A stretch of 64,000 bases of DNA from Serratia surfactantfaciens (GCF_001642805.2 NZ_CP016948.1:3100001-3164000), one strand, 5' to 3'; positions 7,685-17,582 are shown, counted from the first letter of the stretch. Translations and numbers: made by a program. Notes: generated by a model from the sequence alone, not told the origin.

Positions 7685-8953
7685 TCAGGATATTTTCGCC
7701 AAACTCGCGCCGCGTTCTTCCGCCGCCGTCGCGTTTTCCTTCGGCAGCGTGACGAATTTCATCAGCACGCCGCTGAACAGGTACAAGCCGGTAAAGATCC
7801 AGATCACGCCAACGGTGCCCAGGCTGCCGATAAACAGCCCCACCACCGCCGGGCCGACAAAGGTGCTCAAGCCGGCGCCCAGATTGAGAATCGACATCGC
7901 CGCGCCCTTATTGTCCGGCGCCAGCGACGGCATGATGGCCGACAATGGCACGAACGCCGCCAGGCAGGCGCCGAACAAACCGGCGGCGCAAACGGTCAGC
8001 AGGTAGTTGGCGCCGAAGAATTGCGGCACGTAGTAGAACATCAGCGTGGTCAGGGCGCAGCCGACGCAGCCGAACCACATCACCACATTGCGCCAGCCGA
8101 GACCGTCGCTGATCACGCCGAAAATCAGGTTGAAAATGATGTTGACCGTCCACAGCGCGGCGTACATCTGCAGCCAATGCGTACGGGTGAAGCCCATATC
8201 CATCATGTACATCGGCATGAATACGACGAAGCCGTAAGCCGCAGAGGTATTAATGGTGCGCACGATGCCGCCCAGGCCGATCTTCGGGTTTTCGAACGCG
8301 ATGGTGATGCCTTTCAGAACGTAAGCCAGCGAGGCTTTTTCCCGATTGCCGCGCTCCGCGGTGCCTTCGCTGCGATTGAGCATCAGCGCAATCACCGCGC
8401 CCAGCACGACGAAGATAAGCGCGCTCCACAGCGTGTGGATTTCGCCGAGATAAGGCAGCATGATGCTGGAATACAGCACCCCCAACACGCTGAGCCCGCC
8501 GCTGTAGACGAACCAGAAAATCCCCACCGCCGACCCCAGCCTTTCCGGCGGCGCCTCATACGCCACCCACACCAGAAAACCGTAAGCGAACAGCGGATAA
8601 CCCAAACCTCGCAGCGCATAGGTCGGCACCATGATCGACAGGTTGTTGCTCGGCAACCCGAACGTCAGAAAACACACCGAACCGAACAAAAACAGCAGCA
8701 AACCCGCCAGCATGACTCGCCGGGCGGTGAAGATCTCCGCCAATACCCCGGAAAACCAGGCGGCGATTGCGGCGGCGAAGCCATAAACGCTGAACAACAA
8801 CGCCGATTCTTGAATGCTAAGCCCCTTGCCGATCAAATAAGGCGACAGCCATCCTTGCTCCAGCCCTTCGCCCATCATGAACACCAGCACGCCGGCATAG
8901 CCCAGCAGCAATTTCGGTGACAGACCAATGCGATGAATCAGTCCATGCAACAT
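7685..8953 (-). CDS. MFS polyol permease (RbtT/DalT/CsbX family)
   Basis: Inner-membrane transporter of 422 residues with about 12 predicted hydrophobic segments. It belongs to the polyol permease family, which includes the ribitol and arabitol transporters RbtT and DalT (GVLVFMMGEGLEQGWLSPYL at the N-terminus is characteristic). It imports a sugar alcohol by proton symport. I choose ATG at 8953 (MLHGLIHRIG) because GGGGTG lies just upstream; a GTG at 8968 would add five residues. It is 35 bases before the SDR and 66 bases after the zinc dehydrogenase on the same strand. Confidence 0.85.
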   Translation of the reverse strand: MLHGLIHRIGLSPKLLLGYAGVLVFMMGEGLEQGWLSPYLIGKGLSIQESALLFSVYGFAAAIAAWFSGVLAEIFTARRVMLAGLLLFLFGSVCFLTFGLPSNNLSIMVPTYALRGLGYPLFAYGFLVWVAYEAPPERLGSAVGIFWFVYSGGLSVLGVLYSSIMLPYLGEIHTLWSALIFVVLGAVIALMLNRSEGTAERGNREKASLAYVLKGITIAFENPKIGLGGIVRTINTSAAYGFVVFMPMYMMDMGFTRTHWLQMYAALWTVNIIFNLIFGVISDGLGWRNVVMWFGCVGCALTTLMFYYVPQFFGANYLLTVCAAGLFGACLAAFVPLSAIMPSLAPDNKGAAMSILNLGAGLSTFVGPAVVGLFIGSLGTVGVIWIFTGLYLFSGVLMKFVTLPKENATAAEERGASLAKIS

Positions 8954-9019
8954 AGAACACCCCAGCACATGTGATTATGGAGGCGCGGGCTCACCCGCAC
9001 CCGAGGAACGACGCAGGCT

Positions 9020-10132
9020 TCAGAGGTTTGGATTGAGCACCACTTTGATTGAACCCACGCCGCGCTTCATCAGTTCGAAGCCCTCGGCGAACTGTTCCAG
9101 CGGCAACGTATGCGTCACCACGCCTTCGGTCGGCAGATCGCCATTGGCGATGCCTTCGATCACCAGCGGGTAGCAGTAAGGGCCGAGGTGCGAACCGAGC
9201 ACGTCCAGCTCCTTGCGGTCGCTGATGATGCTCCAGTCGACGGTCACCGGATCTTTGAAAACGGAAAATTCGACGAAGGTGCCGAGCTTGCGAATCAGCG
9301 TCAGGCCTTGTTCCACGGACTTTTGCGCGCCGGTCGCCTCGATATAGATGTCGCAACCGTAGCCGTCGGTCATCGCTTTAATGACCGCAGGCACGTCGTC
9401 ACGGGTCGGATTCAGCGTCACATCCGCGCCGAAGCGCTTCGCCAGGGCCAGACGATCGTCGGACAGATCCAGCACCACCAGCTTCGAGGGCCCGGACTTT
9501 TTGATGGCCCCGATCATGCCCAACCCCAGGGTGCCGGCCCCGGCCAACACCACGACGTCCCCCAGCTTGATATTGGCGCGCTGCACCGCATGGAAGGAGC
9601 AAGCATAGGGTTCGATCAGAATGGCTTTTTCGATCGGCAGATCGGCCGGCACATGATAGTTGATCGCCTCTTTGGTGAACTTCATGTACTCAGCCATGCC
9701 GCCGTTGACATTTTTCTGGAAACCGTACAGGTCATGCTTTTCGCACATCCAATACTGGCCGCGGTTGCAGAAGCGGCATTGCCAGCAGGGGACAATTTGT
9801 TCTGATATCACCCGATCGCCGATCTTGAACCCCTCAACGCCATCGCCATATCCCACCACGTGGCCGATAAATTCATGACCTGGGATCATCGGCGCCTTAA
9901 TATACGCCGGCTGTTTTTCATCGCCCCAGAAGCTGGGCGCCCCCTCGAACGCTTTAACATCGCCGGCGCAGATGCCGCAGGCCTCGATCTTCACCAGGAT
10001 CTCTTTCGGGCCAACCTTCGGTACCGGCACCTGTTCCAGGCGGTAATCTTTAGGAGCGTACGCCACTACCGCCTTCATGATCTCGGGGATACCGTCCGCC
10101 ATTTTCGCCTCTGTTATGCAGGTCTGACACAT
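9020..10132 (-). CDS. Zinc-dependent alcohol dehydrogenase (erythritol/L-threitol dehydrogenase-like)
   Basis: Medium-chain dehydrogenase of 370 residues. Catalytic zinc ligands are C52 (ACGICAGD) and H86-E87 (GHE); structural zinc cysteines are C116, C119, C122 and C130. A Rossmann motif GAGTLGLGMIG lies at about 198-208, and the following acidic residue in VVLDLSDDR suggests NAD. It resembles EltD, which oxidises erythritol and L-threitol to L-erythrulose. First gene of the minus-strand unit; ATG at 10132 has AGAGGAGAG directly upstream. Other polyol substrates are possible. Confidence 0.82.
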   Translation of the reverse strand: MCQTCITEAKMADGIPEIMKAVVAYAPKDYRLEQVPVPKVGPKEILVKIEACGICAGDVKAFEGAPSFWGDEKQPAYIKAPMIPGHEFIGHVVGYGDGVEGFKIGDRVISEQIVPCWQCRFCNRGQYWMCEKHDLYGFQKNVNGGMAEYMKFTKEAINYHVPADLPIEKAILIEPYACSFHAVQRANIKLGDVVVLAGAGTLGLGMIGAIKKSGPSKLVVLDLSDDRLALAKRFGADVTLNPTRDDVPAVIKAMTDGYGCDIYIEATGAQKSVEQGLTLIRKLGTFVEFSVFKDPVTVDWSIISDRKELDVLGSHLGPYCYPLVIEGIANGDLPTEGVVTHTLPLEQFAEGFELMKRGVGSIKVVLNPNL

Positions 10133-10450
10133 AGCACTCTCCTCTGGTAGGGTGATTTCTTTTGATCATTAACACAAACAAAGAACAAATGAACACTAAC
10201 GCCAAGCGTTCAATTTGCCCACAGCGAACTTGTTAAAGTGTGATATCGCTCAAAAACCCACCTACCCAAGGATGAGTAACGCTTTAAAACCCTTAATCAG
10301 TGACACAAATCACCTTTTTAGTGGAACAAAGAAGAGCAATACGAAAAAACAAAAGATCATCAATTGAACATTTGATAAAACAGAGATACGGTAATGAACG
10401 TGGCGCCACCGAGGATCGCCGCCCTTTTCGTTATCAACCAGGAGACCGCT
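10133..10450. promoter_or_regulatory. Divergent promoter region of the polyol cluster with CRP and SorC-type candidate sites
   Basis: Control region between the dehydrogenase (minus) and the RpiB-like gene (plus). A good CRP-like site AGTGA-CACAAA-TCACC lies at 10299-10314 (both GTGA/TCAC halves intact). Two inverted copies of ATTGAAC occur: GTTCAAT at 10208-10214 and ATTGAAC at 10363-10369, the latter inside ATCAA-N8-TTGAT (10359-10376). ATTGAA-type half sites are typical of SorC/DeoR-class repressors. Inferred: catabolite activation plus repression through a loop by the cluster's own regulator. Confidence 0.5.
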
Positions 10451-10909
10451 ATGCTGCCTATCGCCATCGGCGCCGATGATGCCGCCATTGAACTCAAGGA
10501 TCTGATCGTCGCCCACCTGCAACAACGGGATATCCCCGTCATTGACTACACGACGGATCGCGCCGCAGAAGCCGGGATCTATCCCGATATCGCCTATCGC
10601 GTCGCGCAGGCGATACGGGAGGAAAAACATCGGCGGGGGATCCTGCTGTGCGGCACCGGCATCGGCATGAGTATCGTGGCCAATAAAGTGCCCGGCATTC
10701 GCGCGGCGCAATGTCACGATACTTACTCCGCCCAACGGGCGCGCAAAAGCAATGATGCGCAAATCATCACGCTGGGCGCGCGGGTCATCGGCGCAGAGCT
10801 GGCGAAAACCATCGTCGATGCCTGGCTGGAATCGGAATTTGAAGGGGGCGGTTCAGCGCCGAAGGTCGAACGAATCGGCTACTACGAAAACGTGGTCGGG
10901 CGGCGTTAA
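10451..10909 (+). CDS. RpiB/LacAB-family sugar-phosphate isomerase (probable erythrulose 4-phosphate isomerase)
   Basis: 152 residues, the usual RpiB length. C67 in CGTGIGMSI is the catalytic cysteine position of RpiB, and the NDAQIITLGARVIG block is conserved. In tetritol pathways the RpiB homologues EryI/DerI convert D-erythrulose 4-phosphate to D-erythrose 4-phosphate. I choose ATG at 10451 because CAGGAG lies at 10439-10444; an upstream ATG at 10394 has no ribosome site and adds non-homologous residues. It diverges from the catabolic unit and is followed 193 bases later by transaldolase. A ribose 5-phosphate isomerase role is the alternative. Confidence 0.82.
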   Translation: MLPIAIGADDAAIELKDLIVAHLQQRDIPVIDYTTDRAAEAGIYPDIAYRVAQAIREEKHRRGILLCGTGIGMSIVANKVPGIRAAQCHDTYSAQRARKSNDAQIITLGARVIGAELAKTIVDAWLESEFEGGGSAPKVERIGYYENVVGRR

Positions 10910-11102
10910 ACCGCTTTCAGCCTCGATGGCGGTCGCGCGCAAGCCGCGCTCCGCCTGGGTTTACTCGGCATCCATTGTTATTATCCATCGCAACAATCAG
11001 AAAAAGCGCATTTTCATTCCCGACCCGATGATGCAGTGTGTTCCCCCTATGATGAAAAAGGTTCTCATTTCCCTACGTTGAGCTTGGTCAAGGAGCTTAT
11101 CA

Positions 11103-12053
11103 ATGAATCAATTAGACGCACTCAAGCAGCTGACCACGGTGGTCGCCGACAGCGGCGATATCGAATCCATCCGCCAGTTCGAACCCCAGGACGCCACCAC
11201 CAACCCTTCGCTGATCCTGAAAGCCGCCGCGCTGCCGCAGTACAAAGCGCTGATCACCGAAGCGCTGGAATATGCCCGCCGCCAGGGTGGCAGCAAGGAA
11301 ACCCAGCTGATCAACGCCAGCGATAAGCTGGCGGTCAACATCGGCGTCGAGATCCTCAAAAGCGTGCCGGGCCGCATCTCTACCGAAGTGGACGCCCGTC
11401 TGTCGTTCGATCGCGGCATGTGTGTCGCCAAAGCGCGTAAGCTGATCGCCATGTATCAAGAGCAAGGCATCGACAAGTCGCGCATTCTGATCAAGCTGGC
11501 CTCCACCTGGGAAGGCATCAAAGCCGCCGAAGAGCTGGAAAAAGAAGGCATCAACACCAACCTGACGCTGCTGTTCTCTTTCGCTCAGGCCCGCGCCTGC
11601 GCCGAAGCCGGCGTGTATCTGATCTCGCCGTTCGTCGGCCGCATCTATGACTGGTATCAGGCTAAACAGCCTGCCGCCGACTACGATGCCGATCAGGATC
11701 CGGGCGTGAAGTCGGTGCGTACCATCTATGAATACTACAAGCGTCATCGTTACCAGACGGTGATCATGGGCGCCAGCTTCCGCAAGGTTGAGCAAATTCT
11801 GGCGCTGGCCGGCTGCGATCGTCTGACCATCGCGCCGAACCTGCTGGAACAGCTGAAAAACAGCGACCGGCCGGTTGAGCGCAAGCTGACCCCGTCTACC
11901 GAAGGCTTCCACCAACCGGCTCCGCTGGCCGAAGCGGAGTTCCGCTGGCTGCACAACCAGGACGCCATGGCGGTGGAGAAACTCGCCGAAGGCATTCGCC
12001 TGTTCGCCGTCGACCAGCAGAAGCTGGAAGACATGTTGGCCGCTCAACTGTAA
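11103..12053 (+). CDS. talA: Transaldolase A
   Basis: Pentose-phosphate enzyme that exchanges a dihydroxyacetone unit between sedoheptulose 7-phosphate and glyceraldehyde 3-phosphate, giving erythrose 4-phosphate and fructose 6-phosphate. At 316 residues it equals E. coli TalA in length and order ([25 protein letters not shown]; Schiff-base lysine in [27 protein letters not shown]). It is 18 bases before the transketolase gene, the talA-tktB arrangement of E. coli. ATG at 11103 follows AAGGAG. If the neighbouring cluster makes erythrose 4-phosphate, this enzyme would help drain it. Confidence 0.93.
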   Translation: MNQLDALKQLTTVVADSGDIESIRQFEPQDATTNPSLILKAAALPQYKALITEALEYARRQGGSKETQLINASDKLAVNIGVEILKSVPGRISTEVDARLSFDRGMCVAKARKLIAMYQEQGIDKSRILIKLASTWEGIKAAEELEKEGINTNLTLLFSFAQARACAEAGVYLISPFVGRIYDWYQAKQPAADYDADQDPGVKSVRTIYEYYKRHRYQTVIMGASFRKVEQILALAGCDRLTIAPNLLEQLKNSDRPVERKLTPSTEGFHQPAPLAEAEFRWLHNQDAMAVEKLAEGIRLFAVDQQKLEDMLAAQL

Positions 12054-12071
12054 CCGTACTGGAGTTTCGTT

Positions 12072-14066
12072 ATGTCTTCTCGTAAAGAGCTTGCCAACGC
12101 CATCCGCGTACTCAGCATGGACGCCGTACAAAAAGCAAATTCCGGCCACCCGGGTGCCCCTATGGGCATGGCGGACATCGCCGAAGTCCTGTGGCGTGAC
12201 TACCTCAACCACAACCCGACTAACCCGCACTGGGCTGACCGCGACCGTTTCGTGCTCTCCAACGGCCACGGCTCCATGTTGATTTACAGCCTCCTGCACC
12301 TCACCGGCTACGACCTGCCGATGCGCGAGCTGGAGAACTTCCGTCAGCTGCATTCCAAAACCCCGGGCCACCCGGAGTACGGCTACACCCCGGGCGTTGA
12401 GACCACCACCGGCCCGCTGGGCCAGGGCATCGCCAACGCCGTCGGCTTCGCCATCGCCGAACGCACCCTGGCGGCGCAGTTCAACCGCCCTGGCCACGAC
12501 ATCGTCGACCACCACACCTACGCCTTCATGGGCGACGGCTGCATGATGGAAGGTATCTCGCACGAAGTCTGCTCCCTGGCCGGCACCCTCAAGCTCGGCA
12601 AGCTGACCGCTTTCTACGATGACAACGGCATCTCCATCGACGGCCACGTCGACGGCTGGTTCACCGACGACACCGCCCTGCGTTTCGAAGCCTACGGCTG
12701 GCACGTGGTGCGCAACGTCGACGGCCACAACCCGGACGCCATCAAGGCGGCGATTGAAGAAGCCCGCAAGGTGACCGACAAGCCGTCGCTGCTGATGTGC
12801 AAGACCGTTATCGGCTTCGGTTCGCCGAACAAGGCCGGTACCCATGACGTGCACGGCGCCGCGCTGGGCGCAGCCGAAGTGGCCGCCACCCGCGAAGCGC
12901 TGGGCTGGAAATACGCCGCCTTTGAAATCCCGCAGGACATCTACGCCCAGTGGGACGCCAAGGAAGCCGGTCAGGCCAAGGAAGCGGCCTGGAACGACAA
13001 GTTCGCCGCCTACGCCAAGGCCTTCCCGGAGCAGGCTGCCGAGTTCAAGCGCCGCATGAACGGCGAGCTGCCGGCCGACTGGAAAGCCGACGCCAAAGCG
13101 TTCGTGGAAAAACTGCAGGCCAACCCGGCCAACATCGCCAGCCGCAAGGCGTCGCAGAACGCGCTGGAAGCGTTCGGCAAGGTGCTGCCGGAGTTCCTGG
13201 GCGGCTCCGCCGACCTGGCGCCGAGCAACCTGACCATGTGGTCCGGCTCGAAAGCGCTGAACGTTGACCCGGCGGGCAACTACATTCATTACGGCGTGCG
13301 CGAGTTCGGCATGACCGCCATCACCAACGGCATCGCGCTGCACGGCGGCTTCCTGCCGTACTCGGCGACCTTCCTGATGTTCGTGGAATACGCCCGCAAC
13401 GCGGTGCGCATGGCGGCGCTGATGAAGCTGCGCAACGTGTTCGTCTACACCCACGACTCCATCGGTCTGGGCGAAGACGGCCCGACCCACCAGCCGGTGG
13501 AGCAGCTGGCGAGCCTGCGCGTGACCCCGAACATGAGCACCTGGCGCCCGTGCGACCAGGTGGAGTCGGCGGTGGCGTGGCAGTACGGCATCGAGCGCAA
13601 CGACGGCCCGACCACCCTGGTGTTCTCGCGCCAGAACCTGACCCAGCAGCCGCGCACCGCAGAGCAGCTGGCGAACGTGTACCGCGGCGGCTACGTGCTG
13701 AAAGACTGCGCGGGCACGCCGGACGTCATCCTGATCGCCACCGGCTCCGAAGTGGGCATCACGGTGGAAGCGGCGGACAAGCTGACCGCGGCGGGCCGCA
13801 AGGTGCGCGTGGTGTCGATGCCGTCGACCGATGCGTTCGACAAGCAGGATGCGGCGTACCGCGAGTCGGTGCTGCCGGCGGCGGTAACGGCGCGCGTGGC
13901 GGTGGAAGCGGGTATCGCGGACTACTGGTACAAGTACGTGGGGCTGAACGGCGCCATCGTGGGCATGACCACCTTCGGTGAGTCGGCGCCGGCGGAGCAG
14001 CTGTTCGCCGAGTTTGGCTTCACCGTGGACAACGTGGTGGCCAAGGCGCAGGCGCTGCTGAAGTAA
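12072..14066 (+). CDS. tkt: Transketolase (TktA-type sequence at the talA-tktB position)
   Basis: Thiamine diphosphate enzyme of 664 residues that moves two-carbon units between sugar phosphates. Motifs: [18 protein letters not shown] (24-41), the TPP motif from GDGCMMEG (about 154) to N185 in YDDNGIS, and the pyrimidine domain with [10 protein letters not shown]. Although it follows talA as tktB does in E. coli, its sequence is clearly nearer TktA ([30 protein letters not shown]-terminus [15 protein letters not shown]). The 3' half is extremely GC-rich. Paralogue loss or gene conversion would explain this. Confidence 0.93.
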   Translation: MSSRKELANAIRVLSMDAVQKANSGHPGAPMGMADIAEVLWRDYLNHNPTNPHWADRDRFVLSNGHGSMLIYSLLHLTGYDLPMRELENFRQLHSKTPGHPEYGYTPGVETTTGPLGQGIANAVGFAIAERTLAAQFNRPGHDIVDHHTYAFMGDGCMMEGISHEVCSLAGTLKLGKLTAFYDDNGISIDGHVDGWFTDDTALRFEAYGWHVVRNVDGHNPDAIKAAIEEARKVTDKPSLLMCKTVIGFGSPNKAGTHDVHGAALGAAEVAATREALGWKYAAFEIPQDIYAQWDAKEAGQAKEAAWNDKFAAYAKAFPEQAAEFKRRMNGELPADWKADAKAFVEKLQANPANIASRKASQNALEAFGKVLPEFLGGSADLAPSNLTMWSGSKALNVDPAGNYIHYGVREFGMTAITNGIALHGGFLPYSATFLMFVEYARNAVRMAALMKLRNVFVYTHDSIGLGEDGPTHQPVEQLASLRVTPNMSTWRPCDQVESAVAWQYGIERNDGPTTLVFSRQNLTQQPRTAEQLANVYRGGYVLKDCAGTPDVILIATGSEVGITVEAADKLTAAGRKVRVVSMPSTDAFDKQDAAYRESVLPAAVTARVAVEAGIADYWYKYVGLNGAIVGMTTFGESAPAEQLFAEFGFTVDNVVAKAQALLK

Positions 14067-14086
14067 GCCGCCTGGCGTCAGCCGAT

Positions 14087-14119
14087 AAAAAAGCCGGTCA
14101 TCATGACCGGCTTTTTTTT
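14087..14119. terminator. Bidirectional terminator between tkt and nudK
   Basis: Perfect 10-bp stem AAGCCGGTCA (14091-14100) / TGACCGGCTT (14104-14113), 3-base loop, T-tract on the right and A-tract on the left. It serves both convergent genes. Confidence 0.92.
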
Positions 14120-14693
14120 ATTCCATCACCCGATGAATCTGCAAATACTGCAGCAGCATGATGGTCTTGCCGTCTTTAATCCGGCCATCGGCGATCATCG
14201 CCACCGCTTCGCTGAACGGCAACTCGATCACCTCAATATCTTCATCTTCAATGCCGCCGCCGGCCGCACGACGCTCATCGTCATGGTATTCGGCGATAAA
14301 GAAGTGCACGATCTCGGTCACGCCGCCCGGCGACATGTAGGCTTCGAAGATTTTCTTGACCTCGCCCACCTGGAAACCGGTCTCCTCTACCGCTTCGCGG
14401 CGCGCGCACTGCTCCGGCGAATCGGCGTCCAGCAGGCCGGCGCAGGCCTCGAGCAGCATGCCGCTCTCGTTGCCGTTGACATAGGTCGGCATGCGGAACT
14501 GGTTGGTCAGCACCACCGTGCCCTTGGCGCGGTTGTACAGCAAAATGGTGGCGCCGTTGCCGCGATCGTAGACCTCGCGCATCTGCTGTACCGAACCGCC
14601 GTTTTTGCGTTTCAGATCGAACGTATACTTGTGCAGCACATACCAGTTGTCCGACAGCAGCTCTTTCTTCACATTCTCAATTTTCGACGACAT
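14118..14693 (-). CDS. nudK: GDP-mannose pyrophosphatase, Nudix family
   Basis: Hydrolyses GDP-mannose to GMP and mannose 1-phosphate. 191 residues, the same as E. coli NudK, with strong match throughout ([48 protein letters not shown]). The Nudix box lies at about 86-108 ([22 protein letters not shown]), with the REAVEETG core intact. Its place after tkt and before narQ agrees with E. coli order. It converges on tkt and shares its terminator. Confidence 0.93.
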   Translation of the reverse strand: MSSKIENVKKELLSDNWYVLHKYTFDLKRKNGGSVQQMREVYDRGNGATILLYNRAKGTVVLTNQFRMPTYVNGNESGMLLEACAGLLDADSPEQCARREAVEETGFQVGEVKKIFEAYMSPGGVTEIVHFFIAEYHDDERRAAGGGIEDEDIEVIELPFSEAVAMIADGRIKDGKTIMLLQYLQIHRVME

Positions 14694-15081
14694 GACCCTT
14701 TTCCCTTGGTTGCAACCTGAAAATCATACCGCGATTACGCCACGCAGCGGCAGGCTATTTGCAACAAAAATCGTACCGCGTCCCGCCAGCCAAGTCGGGA
14801 CTTAATATCGCTTAAAATAATGAAAAATAAGTCGAGCCCAGACGCATTACATTGCATAAAACCCAGTGCGATTCGCCCCCCAAAGACAAATCGCCAGAGG
14901 AAATCGACCCGCCGCCGAAAAACAGCGGGCATTTTGCTATTCATTTGATTGTGCAACGACAATTGTTCCCGTTTTGTTGACAACTTGATACAAATCGCGG
15001 TGCATTTTAGTTGCAAAAGTTATAGTTTTGCTTTCGAATGAAACTGGCGAAGCGCCTCACCTGAGAGAGAAGGATCCTTGA
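14694..15081. promoter_or_regulatory. nudK/narQ divergent intergenic region
   Basis: About 390 bases, AT-rich, no credible gene. TTGACA (14977-14982) sits just before TTGATACAAATCGC (14985-14998), which keeps the left half and three bases of the right half of an FNR box (TTGAT-N4-ATCAA). This is a weak but plausible oxygen-control site for narQ. Nothing else is evident. Confidence 0.3.
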
Positions 15082-16758
15082 TTGCTTGTTAAACGTACCG
15101 TGACCGGCAGCCTGGCCAGGGCGTTGTTCGGCATCGTGATACTGTCGGTGCTCGCCACCGGGTTGGCGTTGACCGCCGTCGCCGGCAGCCAGAGCGACGC
15201 AGAAGCGATCAATATCGCCGGTTCGCTGCGCATGCAAAGCTATCGATTGGCCTACGATCTCGACCGGCAGAGCGCCGAGCTGGAGCTGCATCTGCAGCAG
15301 TACCGGCAGTCTTTGCAGGCGCCAGCGCTGCACAAGCTGACGCGCTTCTACGTGCCCGCCGAGGTGCGCGATCATTATCTGGGGCTGCAGCAAGCGTGGC
15401 AAACGATGGAGCGGCAAATCCGCGACGGACAAGCGGCCGCCTACCGGGCGGAGGTCGCCGGCCACGTCAACCGCGTCGATCATTTCGTTTCCGCCCTGCA
15501 GCGCTATTCCGAGTTGAAACTGAGCCTGGTGGCCGTCGTCAGCATACTGGGCTACGCCGCCATCATCGGGCTGGTGTTGTTCTGCATCCGCTTTATGCGC
15601 CGCCAGGTGGTTGCGCCGCTGCAGCATCTGGTCGACGCCAGCCAGCGCGTGCAGCAACGCGATTTCAGCCACCCGCCGCTGGACGTGGCGTTGCCGAACG
15701 AACTCGGCGTGCTGTCGCAAACCTTCAGCGCCATGTCGGACGAACTGGCCCGGCTTTATCAGTCGCTGGAGCTGAAAGTACAGGAAAAGACCCAGCGTCT
15801 GCAGCAGGCCAACGAAACGCTGGAGGTGCTGTATCGCTGTTCGCAAGCGCTGAGCGTGCGCCAGATCGATCAGCAGGCGTTCGAAAATGTGCTGCGCATC
15901 GTGCGCCACAGTGAACGGCTGCGCTGCATCCGGCTGAACGTCGTGGACGATCATGGCCAGTGGCAACTGAGCGAAGGAGAAGCGGCGCCGACGCAAGCCT
16001 GGGATGCGCTGCCGATCACCCAGGGCGAAAAACCGCTGGGCGAGCTGCGCTGGCAGCCCGAAGCGCACCCGCCACATCCTCAACTGATGCAAAGCCTGGC
16101 CAACATGCTGGGCCGCGGCGTCTACTTCAACCGGGCGCAGAAGCAGCACCAGTATTTGCTGTTGATGGAAGAGCGCGCGACCATCGCCCGCGAGCTGCAC
16201 GATTCGCTGGCGCAGACGCTGTCATTCCTGCGCATCCAGCTGACGCTGCTCAGGCGCACCGCCGATCGGCCGGCGGAGCAGACGATCATCGACGATTTCG
16301 ATCGCACGCTGGCCGATGCCTATCGCCAGCTGCGAGAATTGCTGGCCACCTTCCGCCTCAACATTCAGGAGGCGGATCTGAACGCCGCGCTGGAGCAGCT
16401 GTTGCAGCCATTAAAGGCTCTAACCACCGCACGGATTCAGTTACACTGTCGGCTGTCATCGCAGGCGCTCAACGCCCAGCAGCAGGTGCACGCGCTGCAG
16501 ATCGTGCGCGAGGCGGTGCTCAACGCCGTCAAGCACGCCGGGGCGGACGAAATCGTGGTTTGTTGCGAGGTCAACGCCGCGGGCGACAACCTATTCAGCA
16601 TTACCGACGACGGTTGCGGCATCGCCAGCCTGGAGGAGCCGGAAGGACATTATGGTTTGACCATCATGAGCGAACGTGCAGCGCGATTGGGAGGAACGCT
16701 GCGTATCCGGCGCAGAAGCAGCGGCGGCACGGCGGTCTGCCTGACCTTTCCGCCCTGA
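15082..16758 (+). CDS. narQ: Nitrate/nitrite sensor histidine kinase NarQ
   Basis: Membrane sensor kinase of 558 residues (E. coli 566). TM1 about 12-34; the periplasmic P-box INIAGSLRMQSYRL (44-57) binds nitrate/nitrite; TM2 about 147-169; HAMP 170-225; a cysteine-containing central module; and a HisKA_3 domain with phospho-acceptor H373 in ARELHDSLAQ, then an HATPase domain with NAVKHA and GHYGLTIM. The start is TTG at 15082 (LVKRTVTGSLARA, as E. coli MIVKRPVSASLARA) after GAGAAGGAT; no ATG suits the homology. Its partner narP follows directly, unlike in E. coli. Confidence 0.93.
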   Translation: MLVKRTVTGSLARALFGIVILSVLATGLALTAVAGSQSDAEAINIAGSLRMQSYRLAYDLDRQSAELELHLQQYRQSLQAPALHKLTRFYVPAEVRDHYLGLQQAWQTMERQIRDGQAAAYRAEVAGHVNRVDHFVSALQRYSELKLSLVAVVSILGYAAIIGLVLFCIRFMRRQVVAPLQHLVDASQRVQQRDFSHPPLDVALPNELGVLSQTFSAMSDELARLYQSLELKVQEKTQRLQQANETLEVLYRCSQALSVRQIDQQAFENVLRIVRHSERLRCIRLNVVDDHGQWQLSEGEAAPTQAWDALPITQGEKPLGELRWQPEAHPPHPQLMQSLANMLGRGVYFNRAQKQHQYLLLMEERATIARELHDSLAQTLSFLRIQLTLLRRTADRPAEQTIIDDFDRTLADAYRQLRELLATFRLNIQEADLNAALEQLLQPLKALTTARIQLHCRLSSQALNAQQQVHALQIVREAVLNAVKHAGADEIVVCCEVNAAGDNLFSITDDGCGIASLEEPEGHYGLTIMSERAARLGGTLRIRRRSSGGTAVCLTFPP

Positions 16759-16919
16759 CCTCGCGGCTGTTCACCTTGCGTTACGGTTGCCGCCAGCCGG
16801 AATGCCGCCCGATCAGGTTTTCGGCGCAGATTGCCGCTATTTTTGAAGAGACAGTCCCACTGTGAAGCACGCCGTAGGGCGCGTTTGAGTGGCTTTACTT
16901 GCTACAGGGAGCATATTTC

Positions 16920-17552
16920 ATGGTGATGAAGCAATACCGAGTCATGATCGTTGACGATCATCCGTTGATGCGGCGCGGCATCAAACAACTGCTGGGACTG
17001 GATGCGCGATTTGAGGTGGTGGCGGAGGCCGGCAACGGCAGCGAGGCGGTTGCGCTGGCGCTGCAGCACGCCCCGGACGTGATCTTGTTGGATCTGAACA
17101 TGAAGGGCATGTCCGGATTGGATACGCTGCAGGCCCTGCGTGAGGAAGGCGTGGACGCACGCATCATCGTGCTGACGGTCTCCGACGCGCGCAGCGATCT
17201 GTATGCGCTGATCGATGCCGGCGCCGATGGCTACCTGCTGAAAGACAGCGAACCGGAGCAGCTGCTGGAACACATCAACGCCGCCGCCGAAGGGCAGAAT
17301 GTGATCAGCGACGCCATGGCGGATTACCTGCTTGCACGCGGCGAGCAGCGCAATCCCTTTGCCGCCCTGACCGAACGCGAGCTGGACGTGTTGCAAGAAG
17401 TGGCGCGCGGCCTGTCCAACAAGCAGGTGGCAGCGCAGCTGCATATCTCTGAAGAAACGGTGAAAGTGCACATTCGCAACATACTGCGCAAGCTGGACGT
17501 GCGTTCCCGCGTGGCAGCGACGGTGATGTACCTGGAGCAGAAGAACCAATGA
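16920..17552 (+). CDS. narP: Nitrate/nitrite response regulator NarP
   Basis: NarL/FixJ-family response regulator, 210 residues. Receiver domain about 5-125 with phospho-acceptor D58 (ILLDLNMKGMSGLDTL), then a LuxR-type HTH at about 147-205 (LTERELDVLQEVARGLSNKQVAAQLHISEETVKVHIRNILRKL). Closer to NarP than NarL in the receiver (MIVDDHPLMRRGIKQLLGLD). ATG at 16920 follows GGGAG at 16907-16911. It is 161 bases after narQ on the same strand, so the pair is encoded as a cognate unit. Confidence 0.92.
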   Translation: MVMKQYRVMIVDDHPLMRRGIKQLLGLDARFEVVAEAGNGSEAVALALQHAPDVILLDLNMKGMSGLDTLQALREEGVDARIIVLTVSDARSDLYALIDAGADGYLLKDSEPEQLLEHINAAAEGQNVISDAMADYLLARGEQRNPFAALTERELDVLQEVARGLSNKQVAAQLHISEETVKVHIRNILRKLDVRSRVAATVMYLEQKNQ

Positions 17553-17582
17553 TCGCCCGCCCCGGCCGTGCGCCGGGGCAGC

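Noticed and set aside
11112..13490. Open frame of 792 codons antisense to talA and tkt
   Set aside because: Spans two genes on the other strand, with biased Val/Gly/Arg/His composition typical of an antisense shadow in GC-rich DNA.
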